Numbered from the stretch's first letter, positions 11,115 to 22,732 are shown. The stretch: DNA of 64,000 bases from Microstegium vimineum (GCA_022036555.1 CM039120.1:28270991-28334990), one strand, 5' to 3'. The notes: generated from the sequence alone by a model not told the origin. Numbers and translations: made by a program.

Positions 11115-13204
11115 TGCGAACACATGGTGGATAAGTACCCATGATGTTCAGTTTTGTGATGAGTGATTGCCCAACATTTGAGCGGTTCAGTTTGAGTGGC
11201 TTACTTCTAATCCTTGCGAAAGCAAGTGTGTGTCTGTCTATCGTCTTATGGTGTGCAGGTACTATGCCTAGTGACAGTGGTCAGTGGCGTGGAGAAGGTC
11301 GAGTAGAGGCTTGCCGTGCTGATGGACTGAGAGCAGTGAAGGGCGGAAGCGGGGCTCGGACTGAGGGACCATGGGCGCCGGTGGACTAGCTGTGGTGTCT
11401 AGTGCTTGGCACCGGCGAGTGCGAGAAGACATGGAGGTAGACCGAGTCGACGGAGTCAAGATGGTGGACGCGTGAGTCGAGCGGAGACTCAGGGGACTCG
11501 GAGTCCGACCAGGCGAGGCCAAGGTGGATAGAGTCGAGCAGTTTGGTGGTTTGGGCCTCAAAACCATCTGCGTCGGTTTCCTGGTTTGGGCCTCAAAACC
11601 ATCAGTGTCGGTTTCCGAGTTTGGGTCACAAAACTCGGGGTATGGTAGTTGAGCCCAAAGCTATCGGTGGCGGGTTTCCTGGGTTTCGGCCTCAAAACCC
11701 AGGCTGAGCTTTCGAGGAAGCTGGGATGGCACGTGGCGGAATCCTGGAGGTCGAGGCGACGGCAACTCCCGGCAGGAAGCGGGGCCGTCCATTCAAAGTG
11801 TGGGAGATATTTTCCGGAGCTTGGACTGCAATGCTTAGGCTAGGTAGTTCACTCAATGTATCTAGGGGGGTCTTTGGGAAATAGCCAAAGCCCGATAAGT
11901 AGGGGGTGAAGGGGTATCCCTCATCCCACCTCTTGAAGACCTTTCATTTGCCCCAACTCTCTCTCTCTAACCTCTCTCTAGTTCATGAGGTCCCTAGCTT
12001 AATCTCTCCAACCTTTGTAAGGATTTGCAATTTGTTTTTCAGTGGGAATTGGAGGCCTTACCCTCCGTAAGACATGGCGGCTTTGATTACTTGATCGCGT
12101 CTCTCGTTTTGATTGTGTTCTTCGCGTTTTGCTTTTGCTTTGTCTTTGTTCCCGAGATGAAATATCTTTGTAGGGAGTAGCTCTTATAATTCCGTTTGAA
12201 CCAAATTGTTCGTAATCGTGAGGAGCATCTTTGCACCGAAGGGTTTCTCCTTAAACGTCACGAGTACGTAGATCGGACGATTTCTTTGCGGTGTTCTTCG
12301 TTGAGCTTTTCCCCAAATATCTTCTCCCCCGTTGCTCTAAGCCAAATTGAGCGATGATTTCATTGGGATAGCTCCCCAAATGTACAAGGATAATGCCTAC
12401 AAAGTTTGGTTGCAGTTGGAGTTCATTTGTTTGACTTTTCGGAAGATTTGGCGGAGTGAAATCGTTTTTTCGTGGGTTTCTGCGCTCTGTTCGTGAGCGT
12501 CGGACTAGGCGTCGGACTACCTTGGACAGGCTCCGGACCAAAGGAGAGTGGTCCTGTGGTCTGGCCGAAGGCCAGCAGTACAGCCCCTAGCACCGCACGA
12601 TACCACCGGACCACTTGCATTGATCCTGTGGTACCGTCAGACCACTAGTCCGGAGCTCGGGTGCGTACTGTGTTGGATGATTTTTCTGTCGGACCACCCT
12701 CCAGACCATAGAACCGGACCATAGCGAGTGGTCCTGAGGTACTCCGGACCATACCACCGGACTACTTGCATTGGTCCTGTGGTACCGTCGGACCACTCTG
12801 CATAGTCCTGTGGTCTTGACAGAAGTAGTCCTGAGCTCGTTTCTCCCCCGTCCGGACTCCGAATTGAGTTCCGTTTGTTGCATTGGTTTCGTAATCATGT
12901 AGGGAACTTGATGAAACAATTGTCAGACTAGTTCTCATAAGTATTTTTGGGTGAGCCCTCTTCTCTTCTCTGTAGGGTTTGAGAGCCTGACTTTCGGTGT
13001 CTCGGTTTTTTAGTCTTTGGTATCCGGAAGATCCGCTGTACCTCTTGGTCATCACCAAAGGTATCCACCCTCTCTAGGGTCGTGATCTTTCTGGTGGAGT
13101 AAGCTTGCTTGCTGGGGTTGTTTTTGGGAAGAGTGACCGGAATATTTCGAGTGAAATTTGAGGCTCCCATTCACCCCCCTCTGGTCGCCGTTCTCAGTCC
13201 TTCA
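11115..13204 (+). repeat. A1 5' LTR
   Basis: A 2.09-kb LTR from TGCGAACACATGG to TCAGTCCTTCA, followed by AT and the primer-binding site. Its second half (about 12490-12860) is dense in TCCGGACCA and GTCGGACCA words. The end block TTCACCCCCCTCTGGTCGCCGTTCT is shared by all Copia-A LTRs here. A weak TATA-like GATAAGTA lies near 11895; the A4 copy has the better TTAAATAG at the same place. Confidence 0.92.
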
Positions 13205-13206
13205 AT

Positions 13207-13218
13207 TGGTATCGAAGC
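13207..13218 (+). other. primer-binding site of A1
   Basis: TGGTATCGAAGC starts two bases after the LTR end. It is one change away from TGGTATCAGAGC, the common plant site complementary to the 3' end of initiator tRNA-Met. Minus-strand DNA synthesis would begin here. The A2 copy retains the standard form. Confidence 0.85.
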
Positions 13219-13248
13219 AGGTTAAGGATCAATCCACCTTATACGGTT

Positions 13249-14436
13249 ATTGATCCGCGAAGGAGACATTGAGCGAGGTGCTGGCAAACCTCCTCACTTT
13301 GATGGAACCAACTTTGCCTATTGGAAGGTGCGCATGTCCACTTACCTCCAAGGGCTAGACACGAAGTTTTGAGAGATTTGTGAGAATGAGAACTACGTGG
13401 TTCTTGACGCTCGGATCACCGATTCCCAAGTCAAGTAGCATGCGTCAAACGCAAGAGCCCGTAGCATTCTCTTTTCTTGCCTGTCTCTTCCAGAGTTTGA
13501 GCGGGTTTCGAGTCTCACTACAACACAGGAGATATGGCAAACACTCTTGAGATATCATGAGGGAAACCCTCAGATCAAGTCTAGACTCTTCGACACGTAC
13601 CGTAGACAGTACGAGAACTTTGCTCAGTTGGCCGGCGAATCTGTTGACGGGATGTTCACTCGCTTCCAATCTATCGTCAACAAGATGCGTGCTAATCGAG
13701 CCAACTTGCCTTATGATGATCATGAGATGGCTATCAAGCTTTTGCATGCTCTTGATCAGAACATGTGGGAGATGAAGGTGGCTGCCATTCAGAAGTCACT
13801 AGGTTCTTGGAGATGACGAGCTGGCCCTAGTCATCACTAGGTTCTCATGCTTCCACAACAACCGTTTGAACCGACGACATGGTGGCTCGGCCAAGGGGTG
13901 CCCATTGCGGTGGTGAGGATCACTTCATCCCAAACTGCCCCAAGAAAGCTGCAGGCGACTTCACCAAGCGCAAGGACAAGCGCGAGCACCACTTCAAGGA
14001 CAAGCACAAGCTCAAGGGCGGCTACCACCAAAGGTCCTCCAAGAAGGTGATCGACAAGGTGAAGGCCAAGCACTGAGCCTTCCTCACCTCCCTCAGCGAC
14101 ATCGACACCTCCTTCGATGGAGGTGCTTCCTCAAGCGATGATGAGTCGAAGGGAAAGGTTGAGGACAAGTTCAACGGCCTATGCTTCTATGCCGACGCCA
14201 AGCACGGTGGCTTTTGCACCATGGCGATTGAAGAAGGCAATGTCGGCAAGCGCAAGGATGGCCCCGACTACGATTACGACTCCGACACACCCGAGGTATC
14301 ACCCACCATCAAATCCCTCTCTCTCGAGCTTGAGTCTCTGAATGACACCTTGATGAGTCAGGATGCGTTGCTCAAGCGTGCCGCTTGTGAGAGGAACGAT
14401 TTTAAGGCAAAGTACCTTGCACGCTTCATGAGCTAG
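13249..14436 (+). pseudogene. A1 gag, N-terminal two thirds (broken)
   Basis: The frame reads IREGDIERGAGKPPHFDGTNFAYW, the start of a SIRE-like Gag, and continues through EIWQTLLRYHEGNPQIKS and GESVDGMFTRFQSIVNKM. It has a TGA after LDTKF and a TAG after DSQVK. About 230 bp present in A2 are deleted after QKSLG (near 13800), which removes the segment before the zinc knuckle; the knuckle itself survives only in part as HCGGEDHFIPNCPKK. A TGA after KVKAKH (14074-14076) is shared with A2. The frame then continues (SLSDIDTS, SESDD-type acidic region, ESLNDTLMSQDALLKRAA) to a stop at about 14436. Confidence 0.85.
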
Positions 14437-14453
14437 AGTTTTCTAAGGCACAA

Positions 14454-15560
14454 GTGGTGGTTACCGAGGAGGTAGAGTGTGATGCTTGCGCCATTCACAT
14501 GTCTAGTCTTGTCACTCTCCAGGACAAGTATGGTACTATACTTGAGGAGGTCAGTGAGCTGAAGGCTAGGCCTAGCTTACTTGGTGCGTGCAAGTCTTGC
14601 TTAGGCTTGCATTCTGAGCTGGCACAGAAGGATGCTAGGATCGTTGTGTTAGAGAAGGTTAGCTCAGATAGCACTAGAGAGTCAGATCGCTTTGAGGCTT
14701 TGGAGCTTGAGATCGCGTCGTGCGGACACGACAAGATGCGTACCGAGGAAGAAAACACATACCTTTGGTCCATCTTGAGCTGGGTGTCTTGCCGAGAGCC
14801 GCGGTTGGGGATGATGCTTAGCCAATGCAAAAGGGCTGGCAGCACGGGAGTAGGCTTTGCTATAGGTGGGAAGGACGATAGCATGTTCGGTAAGATCGGT
14901 GAGTGCAGTGGTTTGAGCGAGAATGAGAAACCCACCACAACTCCCAAGCTTACCAAGATCACTCCACCTAAGCCTACCAACCCCTCTGAGTTTCCTGTGA
15001 GAGATGGTGTGTTTGAAGAGCCACCCAAAACCACACAAGTGTGGATTGCCAAACCGAACCATCTTCGCAACCCACTTGACACAATGTGAGTCATCTCTCT
15101 TCCTAAGAAAGCTAGAGCCACCCAACCCAACAAGAGAGTGCCTACCACGAGTGTGGTAAGGTACCATTATGAGTATTGTGAGCGGGATGGGCATTTGGCT
15201 GAGTTTTGCTATAGGAGGAAGAGAGATGATCGGAGGCAGTTTGACTTGAACAACCGGGACATGTACCACCCACCAGTTGGGGTGCGTGAACCGGAAGTTC
15301 GAAGGCGCACTACTAGGCCTAGAGGTACAATGCCTCAAGGTGTTAGGCCTCAGGAGGCTAGACCACATGGTGGTTGTGCCCGGCGGGGTACCGATCGTGA
15401 CCCATACGACTACGGGCCTCGTGGCGGTGGCTTCACTCCTCCCTTCTCCAGCGGACCACGTTTTCCCTATCGTGGTGATCGCTATCCCTCTGTGGGGCAC
15501 GAGATGTTTGGTTTTTCTCCGAACCCATTCTTTGGGCAAATGGGACAACACTTACTAACC
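14454..15560 (+). pseudogene. A1 gag, C-terminal region (broken)
   Basis: After a frame change near 14435 the reading frame continues through a coiled-coil-like stretch (LQDKYGTILEEVSELKAR, then ARIVVLEKVSSDS) and a TGA after NPLDTM at 15087. It then reaches a second zinc-knuckle-like motif (YHYEYCERDGHLAEFC), whose first Cys is Tyr, and an Arg/Pro/Gly-rich tail (FDLNNRDMYHPPVGVRE, then GGGFTPPFSSGPRFPYRGD). A2 has the same arrangement at 35940-37493. This part probably binds RNA in the particle. Long antisense open frames over it are shadows. Confidence 0.75.
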
Positions 15561-15615
15561 CCAGTGTTGATCCGTTTGCTCACCCTATGTCTTTTTATTG
15601 ATGTAGGAAGGAGGA

Positions 15616-16418
15616 CTAGAGGAGACTTGGCTTGTGGATTCTGGATGCTCACGCCATATGACCAGAAGTGCCAAGTGGTTCTCCAGCCTCGACCCCGTGG
15701 ACCACACTGAGTATATCACATTCGGGGACAAGAGTAAAGGTAAGGTTGTCTCCCGAGGGTCCATCGGAGTGAACTCTTCTTTTGTCCTCAAGGATGTTGA
15801 TTTGGTTGGAAATTTGAATTTTAACCTTCTTTCGGTTTTGCAACTCCTTGGTGACGGTTTTGAAGTGAGTTTCAAGCCTTCTCTCTCTCGGATTTTGGAC
15901 TCTCGTGGTGAGCTTGTTTGCCGGATTTTACCCTTTGGGAAGGTTTTTCGTGTGGATTTTCCTATCTCTTCCGGACCTTCTCGTTGTCTTCTTGTCGGTT
16001 CTTCTTCCGAGCTTTGGAAGTGGCATAGGAGATTGGGACATTTGAGTTTTGACTTGCTTGCAAGGCTTAGCTCAATGGACCTTATCCAAGGATTGCCAAA
16101 GCTGAAGTTCGAGAAGGATTTGGTTTGCCATCCTTGCAGGCATGGCAAGATGGTTGCCGCTTCCCATCCTCCTGTGACTGAGATCATGACCACTCGACCC
16201 GACGAGCTCTTACACATGGACACAGTTGGTCCAGCTTGGGTCAGGTCAGAAGGAGGGAAGTGATATGTGGTTGTAGTCGTGGATGACTACTCGAGATACT
16301 CTTGGGTGTTCTTTTTGGAGAGTAAGGATGAGGCTTTTGCTTTGGTTCGAGATCTGATTTTGAGATTGCAAAATGAGCTACCTAAGAATGCCATCAGAGC
16401 TATTCGCAGTGACAATGG
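15616..16418 (+). pseudogene. A1 protease and integrase, first part (broken)
   Basis: ETWLVDSGCSRHMTRS carries the DSG protease site. Next come ITFGDKSKGKV, the integrase zinc motif WHRRLGHLSFD with CHPCRHGK, and the core residues in LLHMDTVGP and AIRSDNG. A TGA stops the frame at 16261-16263, in SEGGK-stop-YVVVVVDDYSRYSWVFF. The coding sequence is then cut right after the second catalytic Asp by the Angela-like LTR; AATGG is duplicated on both sides. Confidence 0.88.
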
Positions 16419-17660
16419 TGAAGGAATACGAGGTTGCTATGCTAGCCAGAAAACAAAACTTTTCGACCTCATAAACCAGGATCTACTGCTAGTTACAGGT
16501 TACGGGATTACCACTAGACGCGCAGGTGCAGCGGAAGACGACTTGATGTAGTCGTGCGCATCACAGCAGGCAGTGCAGTTTCGTGGTCGTCCGTCTCAAC
16601 GTCCCCTTCGCGTGGTTCATCCTTGTGCTCCAGATGCAGCACCTCCGAGGAATCCCACACGTGCAGGGAGGAAGCGTTGCGCCTCCGGACTGCTAGGTCC
16701 GCGAGGAGCAAAAGGCGCGAGCGTGGGGAGGCGACGGTGGCTGCCAAAAGGCGTGGATCAATCTCGCCCTGCGCCCACCCCTTGCTTATATAGGTGTCCT
16801 GACGAGCTCCCACGTTGGAGGCCCATTAGAAACCCTAAACCTAGTCTAATTCGGGTCCAACCCGAATTAGGCTTCCAGCCCCTTAAGCGTGCGACCCTAT
16901 GGGCTCACGCATACATAGACATGGCCCAAGTACTCTTACTCGACCAATAGTTGATAGCAGCCTCTAGCAAGGCGTGTCAACTCCTATGCATACGCTATGA
17001 TCATATCAGACGAACCACTATGACCATGTACAAGTTATTCCCTTTGCCACTCGATACATGGTTCAACTCGTGGGTTAACACTTAACCCAAGCACGACCAT
17101 GCATTTGTTGATCCAATCACATGAGTGATCCAGTGATATCTCTCTCACGAAGAGAGGGGCAAATTCCATCTTAATTGTCTATGTCTCATAGCATGTTTCC
17201 CGACCACCCAAGGACCACCTTTATAACTACCCAATAACGGAGTAGCGTTTGATAGTCTCTAAGTAGATCGTTTCACATCTTGAGTACATACCACAATCTC
17301 AGGTCTAAGGATATAACGTACATGACATGAATAGAGACTTTCTCTTGTTGGGTCAGTCCAGCCTACATGTCTCACATGTGCCCACATTATTAGTTTGACA
17401 TCTCCATGTCTATGACTTGTGAAACATAGCCATCAACTAATACATGTGCTGGTCTAATATTCAAGTGTGCTCTTACAAGAATGCCAACCAGGGACAACTT
17501 TTAGAATAACCATTCAAGTAATTGAGTTCCACAAACAATTCACACAATCGTCAATCAATACTCGTTGTCTATAATGGATATTCAAAGAACATTTTATTAA
17601 TCATGGATACAATCGGAATATAATCATCTACATGATTAGCTCTAGGGCATATTCCTAACA
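16419..17660 (-). repeat. Angela-like copia solo LTR
   Basis: A 1,242-bp insertion in the A1 integrase flanked by AATGG (16414-16418 and 17661-17665). On the minus strand it starts TGTTAGGAATATGCCCTAGAG, close to the LTR start of the Angela/BARE lineage, and ends TATTCCTTCA. No internal region is present, so it is a solo LTR left by LTR-LTR recombination. A GC-rich stretch lies at 16540-16790. The small frames in it (about 80-125 residues) are not genes. Confidence 0.88.
16785..16792 (-). promoter_or_regulatory. TATA box in the Angela-like solo LTR
   Basis: On the minus strand it reads ATATAAGC within CACCTATATAAGCAAGG. It lies about 870 bp from the LTR start, a sensible U3/R position, and supports the minus orientation. 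Confidence 0.6.
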
Positions 17661-19241
17661 AATGGCGCATAATTAAAAAATGCTCACTTTGCATCTCTTT
17701 GCTATTCCTTGGGACTCGACCATCAGTTTTCCTCACCTCACACTCCCCAGCAGAACGGTGTTGTTGAGCGCAAGAATCGGACCCTTGTTGAGATGGCCAG
17801 GACGATGCTCGATGAGCATAGGACTCCTAGGCGGTATTGGGCCGAAGCACTCAGTTCTGCTTGCTATGTTTCCAATCGCATCTTTCTCCGAGCTTTCAAG
17901 AAAAAGACTTCTTATGAGCTGCGATTTGGGAGACCACCCAAGTCCCAAGGTAAGTCACCTACGGGTGTTTGGGTGCCGGTGCTTCATCCTCAAAAACGGC
18001 GGAAGTTGGACAAATTTGAGTCACGGTCTTCTGATGGTATCTTTCTTTGTTATTCTACTCACTCTCGTGCTTATCGTGCACTTAACCTTGAGACTAACCG
18101 AGTGATGGGGACTTGTGAGATTACCTTCGATGAGACTATGCCCTGTGTTTCCACTGCTTTTGAGCTTGCAGGTGATGATGAGGTGAACACTAGCATCTTT
18201 GTGGAGGAGGAGCAGGACGATGCCGATTGGGGTGATCCCGAGCCGACTCCACCGGCTGCCCCCGTCGACCTTGCGATGTCTACTTCGGCTCACGACCCCG
18301 ACTCGACTACTTCCTCTACATGGGGGCCGTTCGAGCAGCTTCCTCAGTCGGTGCCCGTTGCACCTGAGGGAGCTCCAGCTGCTGTCGAGGGGGAGGCCAC
18401 TTCGTCTAGGCAGGCTCGCCACCACATCGAGCGGAAGCACCCACCGGAGAACATCATCGGCTACATCGACCGTCGAGTCACGCGGTCTAGGTCCTATCTT
18501 TCCCACTTTGCTCATTCAGCTTTTGTCGCGTCTTTTGAGCCCCGAGATGTTGGACACGCTTTGATGGATCCGGATTGGGTTAATGCCATGCATGAGGAGT
18601 TAGAAAACTTTGAGCGAAACCGCGTTTGGGTCTTAGTTCCTCCACCACCTAGTTGTCACCCCATAGGTACCAAATGGGTTTTCAAAAATAAACAAAGTGA
18701 GGATGGGGTGGTAGTGCGCAACAAGGCTAGGTTGGTAGCTCAAGGCTTTTGTCAAAAGGAGGGAATAGACTATGAGGAAACCTTTGCTCCCGTAGCTCGT
18801 TTAGAAGCCATTAGAATCCTTCTAGCTTTTGCGCCTTCTAAGGGTTTTAAACTTTTTCAAATGGATGTTAAAAGTGCTTTCTTAAACGGCAACATAGAGG
18901 AGGAAGTTTATGTTAAACAACCTTCCGGTTTCGAAAATCCCAAGTTTCCAAACCATTTTTTTAAACTTCACAAAGCTTTGTATGGTTTGAAACAAGCACC
19001 TAGAGCATGGTATCATAGGCTAAAAACCTTTTTTCTCGCTAAGGGTTTTAAAATGGGATCGGTTGATAAAACGTTGTTTCTCCTCAAGCAAGGCAAAGAC
19101 ACTCTCCTTGTCCAAATATACGTAGATGATATCATCTTTGGTGGTTCTTCTCATGCTCTTGTTGCCAAGTTTGTAGATCTTATGAGCAGGGAATTTGAGA
19201 TGAGCATGATGGGAGAGTTGAATTTCTTTCTCGGGATGTAA
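17661..19241 (+). pseudogene. A1 integrase end and reverse transcriptase (broken)
   Basis: After the inserted LTR the integrase resumes (NAHFASLC, then LGLDHQFSSPHTPQQNG and VVERKNRTLVEMART with the catalytic Glu; ACYVSNRIFLRAFKKKTSYEL). An acidic, Pro-rich linker (TPPAAPVDLAMSTSAHD) leads into reverse transcriptase: VNAMHEELENFERNRVW, KWVFKNKQSEDG, FAPVARLEAIRILLA, MDVKSAFLNGNIEEEVYVKQP, LYGLKQAPRAWYHRL and the catalytic YVDDIIFGG. About 500 residues are open from 17709 on. A TAA at 19239-19241 replaces the Gln of the usual FLGLQIKQT. Confidence 0.92.
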
Positions 19242-20060
19242 ATCAAGCAAACCCAGGAAGGGACGTTTGTGCACCAAGGCAAATACACGAAGAACATCTT
19301 GAAGAAGTTTGACAGGGGTGAGCCAAAGCCTCTTTCGATGCCCATGTCGACTAAGACTACCTTGGATGCGGATGAAGGAGAGGCGGTGGACCAGACGGAG
19401 TACCGAAGCATGATCGGGTCACTTCTGTACTTGAGACCGACTCGGTCGGATATTCAGTTCGCCGTCTGCTTGTGTGCACGCTTTCAGGCGTCCCCACGGA
19501 CTTCGCACAAGCAGGCGGTGAAACGCATCATGAGGTACTTACGTTTCACTCCCGAATTTGGTCTTTGGTTTTCCACCTCTTCCTCTCTTGTGCTTTGTGC
19601 TTATTCTGATACTAACTTTGCCAGTTGCCATCTTGATCGGAAGTCCACTTCTGGGACTTGCCAGTTTCTTGGGTCTTCTCTTGTGTCTTGGTCTTCTCGC
19701 AAATAGTCTAGCGTGGCACAGTCGATGTGCGAAGCTGAGTATGTTGCCACGGCTAGCTGTTGTTCGCAGTTGATTTGGATGATTGAAACTTTGAAGGATT
19801 TCGGTCTTGTGGTTACTAAGGTGCCTCTGTTTTGCGATAGCACGAGTGCAATTAGTGTGGCCAAAAATCCCGTGCTTCACTCTAAGACCAAGCACATTGA
19901 GGTCCGCTTTCACTTTTTGTGAGATCACTACGAGAAGGGCGACATTGACCTCTGGCATGTCGAGACCCAAAACCAGCTCGCAGACATTCTCACAAAACCT
20001 TTGGATCAAGCTGCGTTTTTGCGCCTTCGGGGTGAGTTGGGTGTTTGCTTCCCCTTTTAG
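19242..20060 (+). pseudogene. A1 reverse transcriptase end and RNase H (broken)
   Basis: The same frame continues: GTFVHQGKYTKNILKKFD, DQTEYRSMIGSLLYL, CARFQASPRTSHKQAVKRIMRYL, then RNase H (YSDTNFASCHLDRKSTSGTCQFLG, SVAQSMCEAEYVATASCCSQLIW, CDSTSAISVAKNPVLHSKTKHIEVRFHFL, QLADILTKPLDQ) to the natural end GVCFPF. Internal stops lie at 19705-19707 (after SWSSRK) and 19921-19923 (after FHFL). Confidence 0.92.
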
Positions 20061-20905
20061 TTGAGGGAAGCTCTTCGTGTATCTAAGTTCTTTTTGGTTT
20101 TTTTATTTGTCTTTTCTTTCTTTTCTTTGTTGTCTTCTTAGTGTTAATTGGTGTCAATACATTGTGCATCTCATTTGCATTTGTGACATAGTTCATTTTA
20201 AGCTTCATACCTATAGCCGATATAATGAATCTATGCTCTGTTTGAGGTGCTTTATGTGTCTATGGTGTTGCCTAACTTAGACTCTCTTTGATCTCTTGAT
20301 GTGCATAGAGCTATGTTACAAAAGCTTTAAAACTGAATTTACATTCCCCATGTCACCTCTAAAATGGCACTAGCATGTGTAGGCTTTTGAAGATCCTTGT
20401 TGGTTGCCTTGTATATAGCTTGTAACTATGGCTCTTCATTGTTTCATTCACTTCCATTGAGCACCATGCTTAAAATTGATCTAACATGAAATTGCTCTCT
20501 GAATTGTGAATTGGAAAGATCGAGTTGGGTCTGCATTGTGAGCACTTCACCGTGTGTTCGAGACTGCTACCCATATGGGTGGAACTTGAGCGGTGTCATG
20601 TATGACCGAAACCGGTGTGTCAAGTCCTTTGACTTCGTCCGGTTGGTAAATAGTGGCATCACCTTGCTTACAACCACTCGCATACAACTTAAATGTGCCT
20701 AAAACTGAAATTTGGCTGCGAAGCTCTGAAACTTGAAAAATTTATTCAGTTGGGTCATTGGCTTGTTGCATGAACTTTGCTAGGGATAGTTTTACTTGCT
20801 ATACATGAGATTTCTTTGAGATAGATCCTATCTTGTTTGCCATGTCTAGTTGTCTCTAGGAGGTGATACCCATTCCTTGCTCTCACATGTAATGCTCTCT
20901 AAAAT
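20061..20905 (+). other. A1 3' noncoding region, proximal part
   Basis: About 0.85 kb after pol without a plausible gene. A small Phe/Leu/Cys-rich open frame at 20077-20280 was considered as an envelope-like relic; it lacks a counterpart in A2 and any typical structure. The same sequence is present inverted in A2 (about 27210-28050), which shows it belongs to the family. CTCTAAAAT at 20897-20905 is the left target copy of the Mutator-like element. Confidence 0.75.
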
Positions 20906-21913
20906 GGCTCTGGATCAGGTGCAAACCAAGATGCTGTGAAAACTTTGGAAACCAGTGATCTAGGCCATCGGCTAGCCATCCGATGGCTGCAGTGGAGGTT
21001 CCATCACATTATGCACTTAAACGCCCGCCTAATCACATTGTTTTGAAAAGAACCCCTCCCCTAATTGCAGGACACGGACGTACGCGTCATTTTGTTTCTG
21101 ACGATTCGTTTCTGTCGTACCCGTCTGTCCGTGGGGCGGTGGCGGCGGAATCTATACTGTTCGGCGGCGAGATCCCGATGCATTACCGCAACTCGCCGAG
21201 GGGTGCCCTCCGCCTTGCCGCTCTCAAGCGCCGCCGTTCCCTGGACGGCTGGCTACGCCTCTCGCCCAACCTAGCCGGATCGACGCTGTCGCCTCACCGC
21301 CGTGGAAACGGGACCAACGACGACGACGGTATCAACAGCCTGATCCATGGCAGCGGCCTCGACGGAGACGGGATCAACGACGATGACGACATCAATGGCG
21401 ACGACGTTATCAACGGCAACATCACGCACGCCAGACTCCATGCATGGCAGCGGCGGCATAGACTAACAACGCAACTCTTGACGAGTCTCCTCCACCTATA
21501 GGCTCACGTGAGATGAGCATCGTATGACATGAACAAGCTAACAATTCCATGCTGGACTCACGTAAGAACAAGAGAATACTCACGTAATTCAGATTAGTGT
21601 GGTCCTGATTCATCTTCGCGTCGGCGTCTAGCGAATCAGCGTCTAGTGAATCTGGGAGCAAGGAAGTGGTCACGCCATCCTCGTCCTGCCTGCCGAACAG
21701 TTCGTGGCCGCCGCCGCCGAGAAAAAACGAAACGACACAGACCTATTTGCTTGGGGGTGATTTGCAAAGTAACATGATTAGCAGTGCTGGGGCGGGTAGT
21801 TAAGTGCAAAAAAGCCCCACCTCCATCTCTAGCCATCGGATGCGCAGCCTGTGATCTAGATCGCTAGTTTCCAAAGTTTGGACAGGAACGTGGTTTTCAC
21901 CTGATCCAGACCC
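20906..21913. mobile_element. Mutator-like (MULE) non-autonomous element with gene-like interior
   Basis: A 1,008-bp insertion in the A1 3' region, absent from A2, flanked by a perfect 9-bp duplication CTCTAAAAT (20897-20905 and 21914-21922). The ends are related inverted repeats starting GGCTCTGGATCAGGTG and GGGTCTGGATCAGGTG. Similarity extends about 170 bp inward through blocks such as ACTTTGGAAAC, ATCCGATGGCT and TGCACTTAA. A 9-bp duplication plus long terminal inverted repeats is the Mutator superfamily signature. No transposase is present. The interior (about 21080-21720) is much more GC-rich than the flanks, as in Pack-MULEs of grasses that have captured gene fragments. Confidence 0.88.
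20983..21501 (+). other. open frame in the MULE interior, possible captured gene fragment
   Basis: A 172-codon open frame that starts inside the left terminal repeat and runs through the GC-rich interior. It begins MAAVEVPSHYALKR, has a basic middle (RLAALKRRRSLDGWLRLSPN) and a repetitive Asp/Asn/Gly/Ile-rich end (GINDDDDINGDDVINGN). No known domain is recognised. On the other strand, at about 21560-21670, a Met/Asp-rich open stretch is followed by a splice-donor-like GTGAGT. Either strand could hold a captured fragment. There is no evidence that it is expressed. Confidence 0.25.
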
Positions 21914-22720
21914 CTCTAAAATAACTTCTAAAGTGATCTTAAGCTCAACTTGAGTCTTTGTTGGGCACGTAGAGATTTTCCTATTCTCACACGATCACAT
22001 CACTTAGAGCATCTATTCATTGTCTTAGCTCTATGTATGAAGCTTTTGCACTCATTTTGCGTATCATGGCATTTGTGGTCGGATCTTGAGTTTTGAGCTT
22101 TGATGAGCTGCGTGTGTCACCAAGGGGGAGAAATGTGCATTTCATTCATATTCAACCAAGAGGGAGAATTTGGTGCATTTTCATACTTGCATTAGTCAAG
22201 GGGGAGAAATTGGAATTTGTGGCCTTTTGAGCATTGGTCCTTCAATTGGTATCTCTTTTGCGTTCTTGACTCTTTTCACCCCTTTCTTGGCATCTTGAGT
22301 GTGCTTGTTCCCAGGCCGGGGGAGCTTTTGCTAGATGTGTTGAGCCTTTGCCTCTTCTGGAGGGTCTAGCTTGCTTTGTTGGCTTCGACAGGTTTTGATG
22401 GCTTCTTGAGCATTAAGGTGTTTTAATTGGTATCTCTTGATCTCCCTTAGTGTTTCAATTCATGTTCTGAGATTTGAGAGCTGTGATTGGTATCTTGGCT
22501 TGCTAGCGGTGTTGAGCCTGTTTTGTGCCTCTTCTTGACGGCTATTTTTGTTTTGCTTGGTTGCGTCGAGCCGTTGCCCATGTCTTTGGGAACCAAGTTT
22601 TGGACTCGTTTTGCATCTATCAAGTGACCCCGCTTTTTGCTTTCTTAGATTTTTGGTCATTTGGAGAGCTTTACCTTGTGGCTCAAATTCGAAATGCACT
22701 TGTGTTGACAATGCACTCAT
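21914..22720 (+). other. A1 3' noncoding region, distal part
   Basis: No gene. It carries several purine tracts resembling the true polypurine tract (22121-22131, about 22157-22168, 22198-22207 and 22316-22325). It also has three copies of ATTGGTATCT (about 22248, 22428 and 22488), the first inside GGTCCTTCAATTGGTATC, which reproduces the Copia-A LTR end plus primer-site start. A2 carries the equivalent motifs inverted at 26600-27010. Confidence 0.7.
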
Positions 22721-22732
22721 CAAGGGGGAGAT
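22721..22732 (+). other. polypurine tract of A1
   Basis: CAAGGGGGAGAT directly before the LTR start TGCAAACACATG. A2 has the same tract on the opposite strand at 26392-26403. It would prime plus-strand DNA synthesis. Confidence 0.8.

Noticed and set aside
11890..11902. Strong TATA box in Copia-A LTRs
   Set aside because: A1 has only GATAAGTA, and just A4 has TTAAATAG. This is too weak and variable for a separate entry.
20077..20280. Envelope-like protein after A1 pol
   Set aside because: Only 67 codons, very Phe/Leu/Cys-rich, and A2 has no matching open frame. SIRE-like elements may carry an env-like gene here, but this is not one.
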